Below, piece by piece: positions 8,213 to 15,815 of a stretch of 64,000 nt of DNA. Location: NCBI GenBank assembly GCA_947454105.1, contig CANGIP010000012.1, positions 1 to 64,000 on the forward strand, in the 5' to 3' direction. Both the position numbers and the translations under genes were made by a program. The stretch's first letter is position 1. Each line of letters begins with the position of its first letter. The notes under the pieces are model-generated. The model was not told the DNA's origin, did not search any database, and saw only the letters and a list, made by a program, of their open reading frames with translations. This stretch comes from Actinomycetota bacterium. Its GTDB lineage: Bacteria; Actinomycetota; Acidimicrobiia; Acidimicrobiales; Ilumatobacteraceae.

Positions 8213-8724
8213 ATATGCCAAAGAATATGGGGGATCAATCATCAGGTGATCCCGCGTCATTGGCTTTGCCCGAATTACGCGCCGAACGTGATGCGCTGCG
8301 CAAACAAGAAGATGCGGTGTCATTTGTGCGTCGACTTGCTCAAGGTCGCGTCGACTTGGTGATTGCTGTTCGGCAACATCAGGCCGATGGAACTGGCGCA
8401 GTGTCAGTTGCCGAAATCGTTCGCTCGGGCGTTGGACCGGCTCCCAGTACTGGCTCGGCACGCCCTCCGCGTGACACCGAAGTGAGCGCCGATCATCCGT
8501 TGCTCACCGAGTTTGATGCGTTGTGCGATCAGTTGGGTTTTGACAATATGGCCGACCTTGACGATGCCGGCTTGCAGGCGCTCGAGTCAGGCCTGAAGGC
8601 TTTTGAGTCAACGCAGTCTGAGATTCGTCGGCAGTTGTTTGACCGTATTGATGCCCTGACCGCCGAATTAGTACGTCGCTATCGCGATGGCGATGCCTCG
8701 GTCGACACTCTTTTACAGAACTAA
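8209..8724 (+). CDS. RsiG-like (AmfC family) c-di-GMP-binding anti-sigma factor candidate
   Basis: A 171-aa, mostly helical soluble protein. Residues 34-49 read EDAVSFVRRLAQGRVD, an exact match to the E(X)3S(X)2R(X)3Q(X)3D signature by which Streptomyces RsiG binds cyclic di-GMP and holds the sigma factor WhiG. A second copy at 133-148 keeps E133, S137, R140 and D148 but has Phe (F144) where Gln is expected. The two helices are separated by a Gly/Pro/Ser-rich linker (residues 60-94). The end (ALTAELVRRYRDGDAS) also resembles AmfC/RsiG proteins. No WhiG/FliA sigma gene lies in this window. ATG 8209 is preferred because GGAGG lies six bases upstream; ATG 8203 is too close. Confidence 0.75.
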   Translation: MNMPKNMGDQSSGDPASLALPELRAERDALRKQEDAVSFVRRLAQGRVDLVIAVRQHQADGTGAVSVAEIVRSGVGPAPSTGSARPPRDTEVSADHPLLTEFDALCDQLGFDNMADLDDAGLQALESGLKAFESTQSEIRRQLFDRIDALTAELVRRYRDGDASVDTLLQN

Positions 8725-8796
8725 CGCATCAACTTAAGTCCCTTCTTGGGGCACGTTCAGGCAAAGTTCGCTGACCACCGATAGTTTTTGTCTTCT

Positions 8797-10008
8797 GTGA
8801 CGCGTGTAGCCATGCTCTCTTTCCACACCTCGCCACTGGCTCAGCCAGGCGTTGGTGATTCGGGCGGTATGAACGTGTACGTGCGCGAACTTGTTGCGGG
8901 TCTTGCTCACGCTGGCGTGGAAGTCACTACTTATACGCGTGAGTGGCGCAGTGGGTTGCCGCGAGAGGTTTTGGTCGAGCCCAATCACCGTGTCGTTCAT
9001 GTGCCAGCCGGTCGATTTGATTTGCCTAAAGAAGAGCTTGAAGGCATGGTTCCGACGTTTACCGATTTTGTTTTGGACGATATTCGGCATGCTCATGCAG
9101 CCGATGTGGTGCATGCCAATTACTGGTTGTCGGGCGTTGCCGGACATTCCATCAAACACGAACTCGGTATTCCGTTAGTAACAACTTTCCATACCTTGGC
9201 GCGAGTGAAGGCCGAAGGCGGAGACCCCGAACCCGAACGTCGTGAACGTGCCGAAGCGCAAATCATCGGATGTGCGGACGCGATTTGTGTCAGCTGCGAT
9301 CAAGAAGAAGATCAATTCCGTCGTTTGTATGGCAATCCTCCGGGACTTGTTGAAATTGTTGCACCCGGTGTCGAACACGCTTTCTTTACACCTGGCGATA
9401 AGCGCGGTGCGCGTTTTGCTTTAGGTATGAATGACGGCCCGGTGTTGTTATTTGTCGGTCGCATTCAGCCACTGAAGGGCGTCGATGTTGCGGTTCGAGC
9501 GTTGGCTGCATTGAATCGCCGCGATGCGTCGTTGTATGTCGTTGGTGGAGCCAGCGGAATGCAAGGTGACACCGAAGTTGCCCGAGTGAATGCATTGATT
9601 GATGAACTGGGCCTCACCCAACAAGTGCATTTCGTAGAGCCGCAGGCTCACCACATGTTGTCAACGTATTACCGTGCGGCCGATGCAGTGTGGGTACCAA
9701 GTCGTTCCGAAAGTTTTGGACTTGTTGCTCTTGAAGCAGCGGCTTGTGGAATCCCGGTGATTGCAAATGCTGTCGGTGGATTGTTGTCATTGGTCGATCA
9801 CGGACTCACGGGTTATCTGGTTGCCGATCGCGATCCAGAGATGTTCGCGAAATACACCACTGAACTGTTGAACAACCCAGGGCTTGCATCATCGATGAGT
9901 GCCGCTGCGGCCGAACGTGGTCGTCGTTATACCTGGAGCTTTGCCGCGGCACGATTGCGTCGCGTGTACACCGACGTGACATCACGCGCCCTCGTGAATT
10001 GCTCGTGA
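8797..10008 (+). CDS. mshA: MshA-like family 4 glycosyltransferase
   Basis: A 403-aa GT4 glycosyltransferase with two Rossmann domains. The N-terminus (RVAMLSFHTSPLAQPGVGDS, then GGMNVYVREL) is the signature of D-inositol-3-phosphate glycosyltransferase, which adds GlcNAc to inositol-3-phosphate in the first committed step of mycothiol synthesis. The C-terminal domain has LLFVGRIQPLKGVDV and the ESFGLVALEAAACGIPV donor-binding E-x7-E motif. A YbjN-domain gene follows with a 4-bp overlap, as next to mshA in mycobacteria. Whether this lineage makes mycothiol cannot be seen here. GTG 8797 fits the family start best; TTG 8788 is in frame. Confidence 0.8.
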   Translation: MTRVAMLSFHTSPLAQPGVGDSGGMNVYVRELVAGLAHAGVEVTTYTREWRSGLPREVLVEPNHRVVHVPAGRFDLPKEELEGMVPTFTDFVLDDIRHAHAADVVHANYWLSGVAGHSIKHELGIPLVTTFHTLARVKAEGGDPEPERRERAEAQIIGCADAICVSCDQEEDQFRRLYGNPPGLVEIVAPGVEHAFFTPGDKRGARFALGMNDGPVLLFVGRIQPLKGVDVAVRALAALNRRDASLYVVGGASGMQGDTEVARVNALIDELGLTQQVHFVEPQAHHMLSTYYRAADAVWVPSRSESFGLVALEAAACGIPVIANAVGGLLSLVDHGLTGYLVADRDPEMFAKYTTELLNNPGLASSMSAAAAERGRRYTWSFAAARLRRVYTDVTSRALVNCS

Positions 10009-10478
10009 GCGACCTCTTTAACGACCCGTCACTTGCCGTCATCGAACGTCAGATCGATGAGTGGTTAGCCAATATGAAGATTGACAACAATGTCATTTTG
10101 GCGATCGATCACGGTGACCCCGATCCGGCCTATCGCGCGCGGTGGTATGTACGCATGAAGGGCGACACCAAAGACTTCATCACAGTGTGGCTCACACTCG
10201 GTCAACGCACCTTGCGTTACGAGACCTACGTGATGCCTGCACCAGAAGAGAACATTGCCGAGTTCAATGAGAACTTGTTGCGACGCAACGACAAGTTGAT
10301 CGGTGCGCATTTCTCTTTGGGTCTTGAAGACGCGGTGTACTTGCGTGGTGAGTTACCACTGTCAGGTCTGACTGAATCTGAAGTTGATCGCATAGTTGGC
10401 TCGATATATGCCCACGTCGAACACTGTTTTCGCCCGCTGCTGTCGATTGGCTTTGCATCGCGTTTTAAGAACCAATAA
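10005..10478 (+). CDS. YbjN domain-containing protein
   Basis: A 157-aa acidic cytoplasmic protein of the YbjN / type-III-chaperone-like fold, seen in many actinobacteria directly after mshA. Features: an N-terminal helix (IERQIDEWLANM), a central beta-rich part (ARWYVRMKGDTKDFITVWLTL) and a C-terminal helix ending FRPLLSIGFASRFKNQ. Function in the family is unclear; regulatory or chaperone roles have been suggested for distant relatives. The start is GTG 10005, overlapping the mshA stop (GTGA), so translation is probably coupled. Confidence 0.75.
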   Translation: MSDLFNDPSLAVIERQIDEWLANMKIDNNVILAIDHGDPDPAYRARWYVRMKGDTKDFITVWLTLGQRTLRYETYVMPAPEENIAEFNENLLRRNDKLIGAHFSLGLEDAVYLRGELPLSGLTESEVDRIVGSIYAHVEHCFRPLLSIGFASRFKNQ

Positions 10479-10579
10479 TCACCGTCACGGCGCGGCCACA
10501 TCCCACACTGCAGTGGTCTCGCTGGTGTTGATCGGGAAGTCGGCATCGGCGAGACCGCCAATCGCGTTAGCGTGAAGGT

Positions 10580-11386
10580 ATGAGCAACACCACGGGTTCT
10601 TCAACTCTGGCCATTATCGGTGGCGGAAATATGGGCGCAGCTTTAGCGGGCGGCTTGTTGGCTTCGGGTTTCGTGTCACCTTCCGAATTGGTGATCGTCG
10701 AAGTGATTGCGGCACGCCGTGAACAACTCACCACGATGTTCCCTGGCGTCACGATTTCTCCTCTGATTACTCCATGTGGTTCGGCAGTGATTGCCGTGAA
10801 ACCTCCCGATGTTCCGGCTGCTTCGCAATCGGCTGTCACAGCAGGGGCAAGTCGCGTGTTATCAATTGCCGCTGGTGTCACGATCAAAACGCTTGAGGCT
10901 GCGTGCGGTGCTGGCGTTGCAGTGATTCGTGCGATGCCTAATACGCCGGCATTGGTAGGTGAAGGAGCTTCGGCAATTGCTGGTGGGGCACATGCCACCG
11001 AGGTCGATATTGCGTGGGCCGAGGCTGTGCTTGGTTCGGTTGGACTGGTTGTGCGGGTCCCCGAAACTCAACTTGATGTGGTGACGGGCTTGGCGGGCAG
11101 TGGTCCGGCTTATTTGTTCTTGGTTGCCGAAGCCCTGATGGATGCTGGTGTGGCGTCTGGCTTGCCTCGGGCGACGGCCGAAACTCTGGTGCGGCAGTTG
11201 TTTGTCGGTTCAGCGAAATTGCTCGCCCAAGGTGAGGCTCCGGCTGATCTTCGAGCAAGTGTGACCTCGCCCGGTGGCACCACAGCGGCTGGCGTTTCGG
11301 TTCTTGAGTCTGAAGCCGTGCGGGCTGCCTTCATTCAGGCGGTCAAAGCTGCGACAGACCGCAGTCGTGAGTTGGGCAACCGTTAG
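10580..11386 (+). CDS. proC: pyrroline-5-carboxylate reductase
   Basis: Reduces pyrroline-5-carboxylate to proline with NAD(P)H. The 268-aa product has an N-terminal Rossmann motif (LAIIGGGNMGAALAGGLL), the IRAMPNTPALVGEGASAI signature, and the C-terminal ProC helix pattern (GLAGSGPAYLFLVAEALMDAG, then VTSPGGTTAAGVSVLE). Actinobacterial genomes often place proC near mshA and the hem genes, as here. ATG 10580 is preceded by GAAGG only one base away, so initiation may be leaderless. A candidate structured RNA follows at about 11485. Confidence 0.95.
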   Translation: MSNTTGSSTLAIIGGGNMGAALAGGLLASGFVSPSELVIVEVIAARREQLTTMFPGVTISPLITPCGSAVIAVKPPDVPAASQSAVTAGASRVLSIAAGVTIKTLEAACGAGVAVIRAMPNTPALVGEGASAIAGGAHATEVDIAWAEAVLGSVGLVVRVPETQLDVVTGLAGSGPAYLFLVAEALMDAGVASGLPRATAETLVRQLFVGSAKLLAQGEAPADLRASVTSPGGTTAAGVSVLESEAVRAAFIQAVKAATDRSRELGNR

Positions 11387-11448
11387 AACCCTCGCCAAAA
11401 CCCCCGAAATCAGGGCAGAATTTTTTGGAAAAAACTTCTGCGCAAATT

Positions 11449-11478
11449 TTCACATTTGGTGGAAAGCGGGTCTAGGGT
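11449..11478 (+). promoter_or_regulatory. candidate promoter for the RNA after proC
   Basis: TTCACA (11449-11454, one mismatch to the sigma-70 -35 box) and TAGGGT (11473-11478, an actinobacterial-style -10) are separated by 18 bp. A start near 11485 would place the hairpin series immediately at the 5' end of the transcript. Upstream, at 11417-11443, an imperfect A/T-rich inverted repeat (GCAGAA ... TTCTGC) may end proC transcription. Confidence 0.4.
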
Positions 11479-11484
11479 ATGTCG

Positions 11485-11578
11485 CAGGTCACATGACCGC
11501 TAGCTGAAAAGCTGGGAGACGCGCTCGAAAGAGCAGCGCCGACTGGGCCGGTGTCATCGGGGGGTTGACACCGGCCCT
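11485..11578 (+). ncRNA. candidate structured RNA or leader between proC and the SAM-hydroxide adenosyltransferase
   Basis: About 95 bases form a series of hairpins in a gene-free stretch. GGTC/GACC (11487-11498) has a 4-base loop. CTAGCT-GAAA-AGCTGG (11500-11515) is a 6-bp stem with a GNRA tetraloop. CGCGCTC-GAAA-GAGC-A-GCG (11520-11538) is another GNRA hairpin with one bulge. Last is a perfect 12-bp stem, GGGCCGGTGTCA / TGACACCGGCCC (11545-11577), with a G-rich 9-base loop. Two GAAA loops on the plus strand argue for RNA sense on that strand. No known riboswitch or sRNA class was recognised; the last stem lacks an adjacent U-tract. It could be a small RNA or the 5' leader of the next gene (start 11657). 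Confidence 0.5.
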
Positions 11579-11656
11579 GTCGCATTCTCGGGCCACATCT
11601 TTAGGCCGCATTCTTTGATCGCATTTTTCTGGTGAACCACTGACACACTGTCGTTC

Positions 11657-12523
11657 GTGAGTCGCACCTATGACACCGTGTCGTTCTTATCTGACTTGGG
11701 TTATGAGTCAGAGCACGTCGGTGTCGTGAAGGCCGTCATTCGTGAATCAGCACCGCAAGTAGTGGTCATTGATCTCACTCACGGCATTGCACCGTTTGAT
11801 ACGCGTGGTGCTTCGTTGTCGTTAGCACGAGCTGTTCCCTATCTCACCGAAGGAATTGTGATTGCCGCAGTTGATCCGGGTGCAGGTAACGAACGTCGTC
11901 TAGTTGCGGTAGAAGTTGCCGGTGGTGCTGGAATTTTCATTGGTCCCGATAACGGAGTGTTAGCGCCAGGAGTCGCACTTGCTGGTGGGGCTGAACGGGC
12001 AGTTGTGCTTGATCGCGATGAGTTGCATTTAGCAACGCCCGGAACAACTTTTGTTGCGCGCGATGTCTTTGCGCCAATCGCTGCGTTGTTGGCAAATGGC
12101 GAAGATCTCTTTGATGTCGGCACCGAAATTGATCCGTCGTTGTTGTTGCCGGGCATTATTCCGATCCCACGCGAAGAGAATGGTGGCTTCGAGGGTGAAG
12201 TGTTGTGGGTCGATCGCTTTGGCAACTGCCAACTCAATGTGAGTCTTGATGATCTGGAAACTTCGTGGGTCAATCCTGTTGAGCGCGTCCGAGTTTCATT
12301 TGGTGACACCACACGTAACTTTGTGGTGGCGCGGTCGTACGCCGAACTGGGCCAGGGTGCTGCCGGGTTGGTCGTTGATTCATCTGGCTTGTTGTGTGTG
12401 GCAGTCGATAGCGGTTCGGCCACTGAGCAACTAGGTCTGGGCGAAGGTCAGCAAGTGACATTGCAACCTGGGGGCGACGAACCAGCCATCTCAACCCCAG
12501 TTGCGCTGCGACCCACCCTTTAA
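11657..12523 (+). CDS. SAM hydroxide adenosyltransferase (DUF62 family)
   Basis: A 288-aa member of the SAM-dependent chlorinase/fluorinase superfamily, most of which hydrolyse S-adenosylmethionine to adenosine and methionine. The N-terminal domain has FLSDLGYESEHVGVVKAVI, DLTHGIAPFDTRGASLSLARA, VDPGAGNERR, IGPDNGVLAP and FVARDVFAPIAA, matching the family core; the C-terminal domain has the VLWVDRFGNCQLNVS strand. Halogenase activity is unlikely, since the family majority uses hydroxide, but chemistry cannot be proven by eye. GTG 11657 is used as the start. The palindromic repeat begins 10 bp after the stop. Confidence 0.88.
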   Translation: MSRTYDTVSFLSDLGYESEHVGVVKAVIRESAPQVVVIDLTHGIAPFDTRGASLSLARAVPYLTEGIVIAAVDPGAGNERRLVAVEVAGGAGIFIGPDNGVLAPGVALAGGAERAVVLDRDELHLATPGTTFVARDVFAPIAALLANGEDLFDVGTEIDPSLLLPGIIPIPREENGGFEGEVLWVDRFGNCQLNVSLDDLETSWVNPVERVRVSFGDTTRNFVVARSYAELGQGAAGLVVDSSGLLCVAVDSGSATEQLGLGEGQQVTLQPGGDEPAISTPVALRPTL

Positions 12524-12533
12524 TTCACATCTC

Positions 12534-12592
12534 ATTGTGATTCTGGTGTGGATTTGTTCGCTATAGCCAAATAAAACCACACCAGAATCACT
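12534..12592. repeat. 59-bp palindromic repeat, copy 1
   Basis: A perfect 15-bp inverted repeat (GTGATTCTGGTGTGG at 12537-12551; CCACACCAGAATCAC at 12577-12591) flanks a 25-bp centre with CTATAGCCAAATAAAA. A second copy at 48592-48650 matches 49 of 59 positions without gaps. Both copies lie directly after stop codons. This suits a REP-like element, a non-autonomous mobile element or a two-way transcription terminator. No transposase gene is in the window. Confidence 0.8.
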
Positions 12593-12603
12593 ATGGTTAT
12601 GGC

Positions 12604-12687
12604 ATGCGTCCGGCCACCACATTGACAGTTGCAATCTTGTTAGGTGCAATCTTTCTTGCCGGGATCGTTTCGCTGATGCGTTTGTAG
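12604..12687 (+). CDS. candidate 27-aa single-pass membrane protein
   Basis: An ORF of 27 codons from ATG 12604 to TAG 12687 encodes a peptide beginning MRPATTLTVAILLG and ending VSLMRL: one hydrophobic helix of about 20 residues with an Arg on each side. It lies between the palindromic repeat and the acyl-CoA ligase gene, whose start is 14 bp downstream. No clear Shine-Dalgarno precedes it. The shape is that of known small membrane proteins, but so short an ORF could arise by chance. Confidence 0.4.
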   Translation: MRPATTLTVAILLGAIFLAGIVSLMRL

Positions 12688-12701
12688 ATCAGGAGCTTGC
12701 A

Positions 12702-14207
12702 ATGAACTTGGCATCGATCATCGATTCACATGACGCCCAAGTCCCAGCATTCATTAGTCAGGGTCGCACCACCACGTACGGAGAACTCCGCGATCAAGTT
12801 GAAGGTTTCCGCGGCTCGTTAATGAATCTCGGTATCAAAGCTGGCGATCGCGTAGCGATGGTGTGCGGAAATGGTCGCGGATTTGTGATTGCCTACTTGG
12901 CAACAATTGGTGCCGGTGCGATTGCAGTTCCGCTCAATCCCCTCAGCCCAAGTCCCGAACTTGAATCTGAACTCATCAGTGTTGATCCGATCGCGGTCAT
13001 CGTTGAGCCATCGGGCGTTGCTTCTTTCCAAGGAATCAACCGTTCGCGTTTAATCTCATTGCGGCATGTCATCGTGACCGATCAGTTGAGTTCAACTTCT
13101 TTAGGTGACGCAACCGACCTTCATCTATTTGATGATTTGCTCAATGGTCCAGCAACGAAATGGGTGAGTCTTCCTGCACCGACGCCGGCAGTGTTGATTT
13201 TTACGAGTGGTACCGCAGGGTCACCTCGTGCGGCCACCTTGTCGCACGGCAACTTGCTCGAGAATATTTGTCAGAACAATTCAACAAGTGATCACATCAA
13301 AGAAGGAGACGTGGTGTTCGGCGTGTTGCCGATGTTCCATATCTTTGGTCTGAATGTGGTTTTAGGAATGTCACTGATGGCCGGAGCGTGTGTCGTGTTA
13401 GTTCAACGCTTTGATCCAGTCACTGCGGTTGAAACGATTATTGAACGTAACATCACCATTGTTCCTGGTGCTCCACCTGTATGGGTCGCGATCTCGTTGA
13501 TGGAAGGTGTCAACGCATCGGCGTTTGCCACTGTGCGCATGGCATTAACCGGCGCGGCCCGAATGCCCGAAGACGCGACTGAACGATTGAAGAGAAAATT
13601 CAATATTGAATTACGTGAGGGTTATGGTCTCACCGAAGCAGCACCTGTTGTCACGAGTTCAGTCGGCATTGAACCGCGACGAGGTTCGGTTGGTCGTGCA
13701 GTTGAAGGTCTTGAAGTTCGTGTTGTCGATTCTGAAGGCGACGATGTGCCGGTTGGTGACAGCGGCGAAGTACTTGTGAAGGGTCCGAACGTTTTTGTTG
13801 GTTACTGGAATGATCCGGTGACAACTGCACGAGTGATCGACAAAGATGGATGGCTACATACCGGTGATGTGGCAATGGTTGATGATGATGGTTATCTATA
13901 TCTGGTCGATCGTGCCAAAGACTTGATCATCGTCTCGGGATTCAATGTGTATCCGGCCGAAGTTGAAGAAGTATTAAAGCGTCATCCCGCAGTACTTGAA
14001 GCAGGTGTGGTCGGTGTTCCACATCCAACAACTGGCGAAGCCGTTAAGGCTTTTGTTGTTTTGCAAAAAGGTGCATCAGTTGACGAAGATGCACTTATTG
14101 ATCATTGCCATGATTATGTTGCACGTTATAAGTGCCCCAACAAGGTATTGATTGTTGACGAATTACCGCGCAACACCTTCGGCAAGTTGTTGCGCCGTTC
14201 GCTGTGA
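12702..14207 (+). CDS. AMP-dependent acyl-CoA synthetase/ligase
   Basis: A 501-aa ANL-superfamily enzyme that activates a carboxylic acid (probably a fatty acid) with ATP and CoA. Motifs: the P-loop-like LIFTSGTAGSPRAATLSH, YGLTEAAPVV, the WLHTGDVAMVDDDGYLYL Asp, RAKDLIIVSGFNVYP (hinge) and the catalytic Lys in PRNTFGKLLRR. Chain-length preference is not visible. AGGAG lies seven bases before ATG 12702. The 3' end overlaps the convergent membrane-protein gene by 45 bp. Confidence 0.9.
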   Translation: MNLASIIDSHDAQVPAFISQGRTTTYGELRDQVEGFRGSLMNLGIKAGDRVAMVCGNGRGFVIAYLATIGAGAIAVPLNPLSPSPELESELISVDPIAVIVEPSGVASFQGINRSRLISLRHVIVTDQLSSTSLGDATDLHLFDDLLNGPATKWVSLPAPTPAVLIFTSGTAGSPRAATLSHGNLLENICQNNSTSDHIKEGDVVFGVLPMFHIFGLNVVLGMSLMAGACVVLVQRFDPVTAVETIIERNITIVPGAPPVWVAISLMEGVNASAFATVRMALTGAARMPEDATERLKRKFNIELREGYGLTEAAPVVTSSVGIEPRRGSVGRAVEGLEVRVVDSEGDDVPVGDSGEVLVKGPNVFVGYWNDPVTTARVIDKDGWLHTGDVAMVDDDGYLYLVDRAKDLIIVSGFNVYPAEVEEVLKRHPAVLEAGVVGVPHPTTGEAVKAFVVLQKGASVDEDALIDHCHDYVARYKCPNKVLIVDELPRNTFGKLLRRSL

Positions 14208-14921
14208 ACTGCTTGCTTGAGTTGAAGCAACCAAAAATCCACTGAACAGAACAACAATTCCGACGAGCAAGGTAATTGCGAAGGCTCGATCTTCACCCAT
14301 ACGGCCAGCCAAGGTTCCGCTACCAGATAAAACCAACGTGCCGAGCGCGATCAAAGTGTTGCTTGTTGCATGCCGTCGAGCGTTCGTGATGTGTCGCTGC
14401 GCTTCGCCGACTGCAGGTACACGCCCCCGGACAACACGAATGATTGACCACACGGCACCACCGATAATCACCACTGCAGCAACACCAGATCCGACCGCGG
14501 CAAAAACACGCGGTGCCACGCCAAACAATTCGCTTCCTTGCGGCAAAGCTTGTTGACCGAGGTCTTGAGTTTTTGTGGGGGCGATGAGCACCACACCTAC
14601 TGCAACACCTGATAATCCGATGAGCCATTGTTTGGTGACGTATCCGATGCGCGGACCGAATAGTAAATACACCGTTCCAAGAGCAAGCCACGGAACGTTG
14701 AGTACAGCACCAGCTAAAAAGAAAATGCGAAATGATCCGAGACTCCAATCGCGAGCTTCAGCCCACCACAGCGCGAGCGATCCGAGTGCGAAAAGAAAAA
14801 GTGAAAAACTCCACGCGCCGTCATGAGGACGTCGTCGTCGTAACCAGCGATCGAAAGTTGAAATACTGAACGCGAGAGCCACCATTGTTGCGGCAGCAGC
14901 GAGAGCAGCATTCAGTGTCAC
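14163..14921 (-). CDS. multi-pass membrane protein of unknown function
   Basis: A 252-aa hydrophobic protein with about seven predicted transmembrane helices: N-terminal AALAAAATMVALAFSIS, then FSLFLFALGSLALWWA, IFFLAGAVLNVPWLALGTVYLLF, WLIGLSGVAVGVVLIA, VGSGVAAVVIIGGAVW, LIALGTLVLSGSG and ITLLVGIVVLFSGFLVAS. A cytosolic RRRRPHDG loop follows the first helix, giving an inside-positive pattern. I recognise no family. It is divergent from rex and its last 15 codons overlap the end of the acyl-CoA ligase gene in antisense. Confidence 0.7.
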   Translation of the reverse strand: MTLNAALAAAATMVALAFSISTFDRWLRRRRPHDGAWSFSLFLFALGSLALWWAEARDWSLGSFRIFFLAGAVLNVPWLALGTVYLLFGPRIGYVTKQWLIGLSGVAVGVVLIAPTKTQDLGQQALPQGSELFGVAPRVFAAVGSGVAAVVIIGGAVWSIIRVVRGRVPAVGEAQRHITNARRHATSNTLIALGTLVLSGSGTLAGRMGEDRAFAITLLVGIVVLFSGFLVASTQASSSQRTAQQLAEGVAR

Positions 14922-15020
14922 AGTGTGAGGTTAGAGCAGAGCGGACGTCCCGCGAGGAGGCGTCACAAAAGTTGACAGCGTGGCGGTGACCGATGACCAT
15001 CGTTTATCAACAGGTTTACG

Positions 15021-15036
15021 TGGTGAGAGTTCACCA
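15021..15036. promoter_or_regulatory. inverted repeat upstream of rex
   Basis: TGGTGAGAGTTCACCA is a perfect 6-bp inverted repeat with a 4-bp spacer, 30 bp before the preferred rex start and within the possible 5' end of a longer frame. Its length equals a Rex operator (16 bp), but the half-site differs from the usual TGTGAA. It may be an autoregulatory operator. Confidence 0.3.
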
Positions 15037-15066
15037 TCGGCCGTGATGACGCGTAGCGTTTTCTCT

Positions 15067-15747
15067 ATGGCCGAACGCCCCCGACGCCGAATTCCTGATG
15101 CAACTGTTGCGAGATTGCCGATTTATCTTCGGATACTTCATGACCTCGTCGAAAACGAAACCACCGGTATTTCGTCTGAACAACTCGCCGAACTGGCTGC
15201 AGTGAATGCTGCCAAAGTTCGCAAAGATTTGAGTTATCTCGGAAGTTACGGAACTCGTGGCATCGGATACGAAGTGCGGTATCTGGTTTTTCAGATTGAA
15301 CGTGAGTTGGGTCTGAATCATGAATGGCCCGTCATCATTGTTGGCGCCGGCAACTTGGGTCAGGCTTTGTCGGGATATGGCGGATTTGGTCAAAAGGGGT
15401 TCCCCGTCGCCGGTGTCGTTGATATCGACCCGGCCAAAATCGGTGGTGTGGTCGGCGGGGTCAGGGTTCGCCATATTGACGAACTCTCCCAAGTCGTGGC
15501 TGCCCGGCAAGTGTCGATCGGCGTTGTTGCCGTGCCTGCTGATGCCGCCCAAGATGCGGCCGAACGTCTGGTCAAAGCCGGAATCACCAGCATTTTGAAC
15601 TTTTCGCCCGTGGTTTTGACTCTTCCCTTCGGAATTACGGTCCGAACGGTGGATTTAGCTCTTGAATTACAGATTTTGAGCTACCACGAGCAGCAACGCC
15701 AGACACGTCAAGCCGCCATCGTTTCGTCCAAGAGTGCCAGCGCGTAG
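15067..15747 (+). CDS. rex: redox-sensing transcriptional repressor Rex
   Basis: A 226-aa NADH/NAD+ ratio sensor that represses respiratory and fermentative genes until NADH rises. An N-terminal winged helix (IPDATVARLPIYLRIL, then VNAAKVRKDLSYLGSYGTRG) precedes a Rossmann domain with VIIVGAGNLGQALSGY and a C-terminal swap helix (LALELQILSYHEQ). It sits directly before hemA, as in the Streptomyces rex-hemACD operon. I chose ATG 15067 by family length (MAERPRRRIPD); ATG 15046 and GTG 14980 are in frame. The genes it could control here include nuo and the bc cluster, but no consensus Rex box was found in front of those. Confidence 0.92.
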   Translation: MAERPRRRIPDATVARLPIYLRILHDLVENETTGISSEQLAELAAVNAAKVRKDLSYLGSYGTRGIGYEVRYLVFQIERELGLNHEWPVIIVGAGNLGQALSGYGGFGQKGFPVAGVVDIDPAKIGGVVGGVRVRHIDELSQVVAARQVSIGVVAVPADAAQDAAERLVKAGITSILNFSPVVLTLPFGITVRTVDLALELQILSYHEQQRQTRQAAIVSSKSASA

Positions 15748-15815
15748 TCGAGAAGTTGACCAAGATTCTGTGCGCATAGGTACCACAAAAGGTCTCAGGG
15801 AATAAGGTAATCATT

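Noticed and set aside
11545..11577. 6C small RNA on the minus strand (C-rich loop)
   Set aside because: Read leftward the loop has six C, but the second C-rich hairpin of 6C RNA is missing and the GNRA loops indicate the plus strand is the RNA.
11839..12423. Leftward 194-codon frame inside the SAM hydroxide adenosyltransferase gene
   Set aside because: Low-complexity Ser/Thr/Ala/Pro translation, fully covered by a conserved gene on the other strand.
12534..12592. Insertion sequence end or attachment site
   Set aside because: No transposase, no target duplication and no integrase near either copy; a small dispersed palindrome explains the data.
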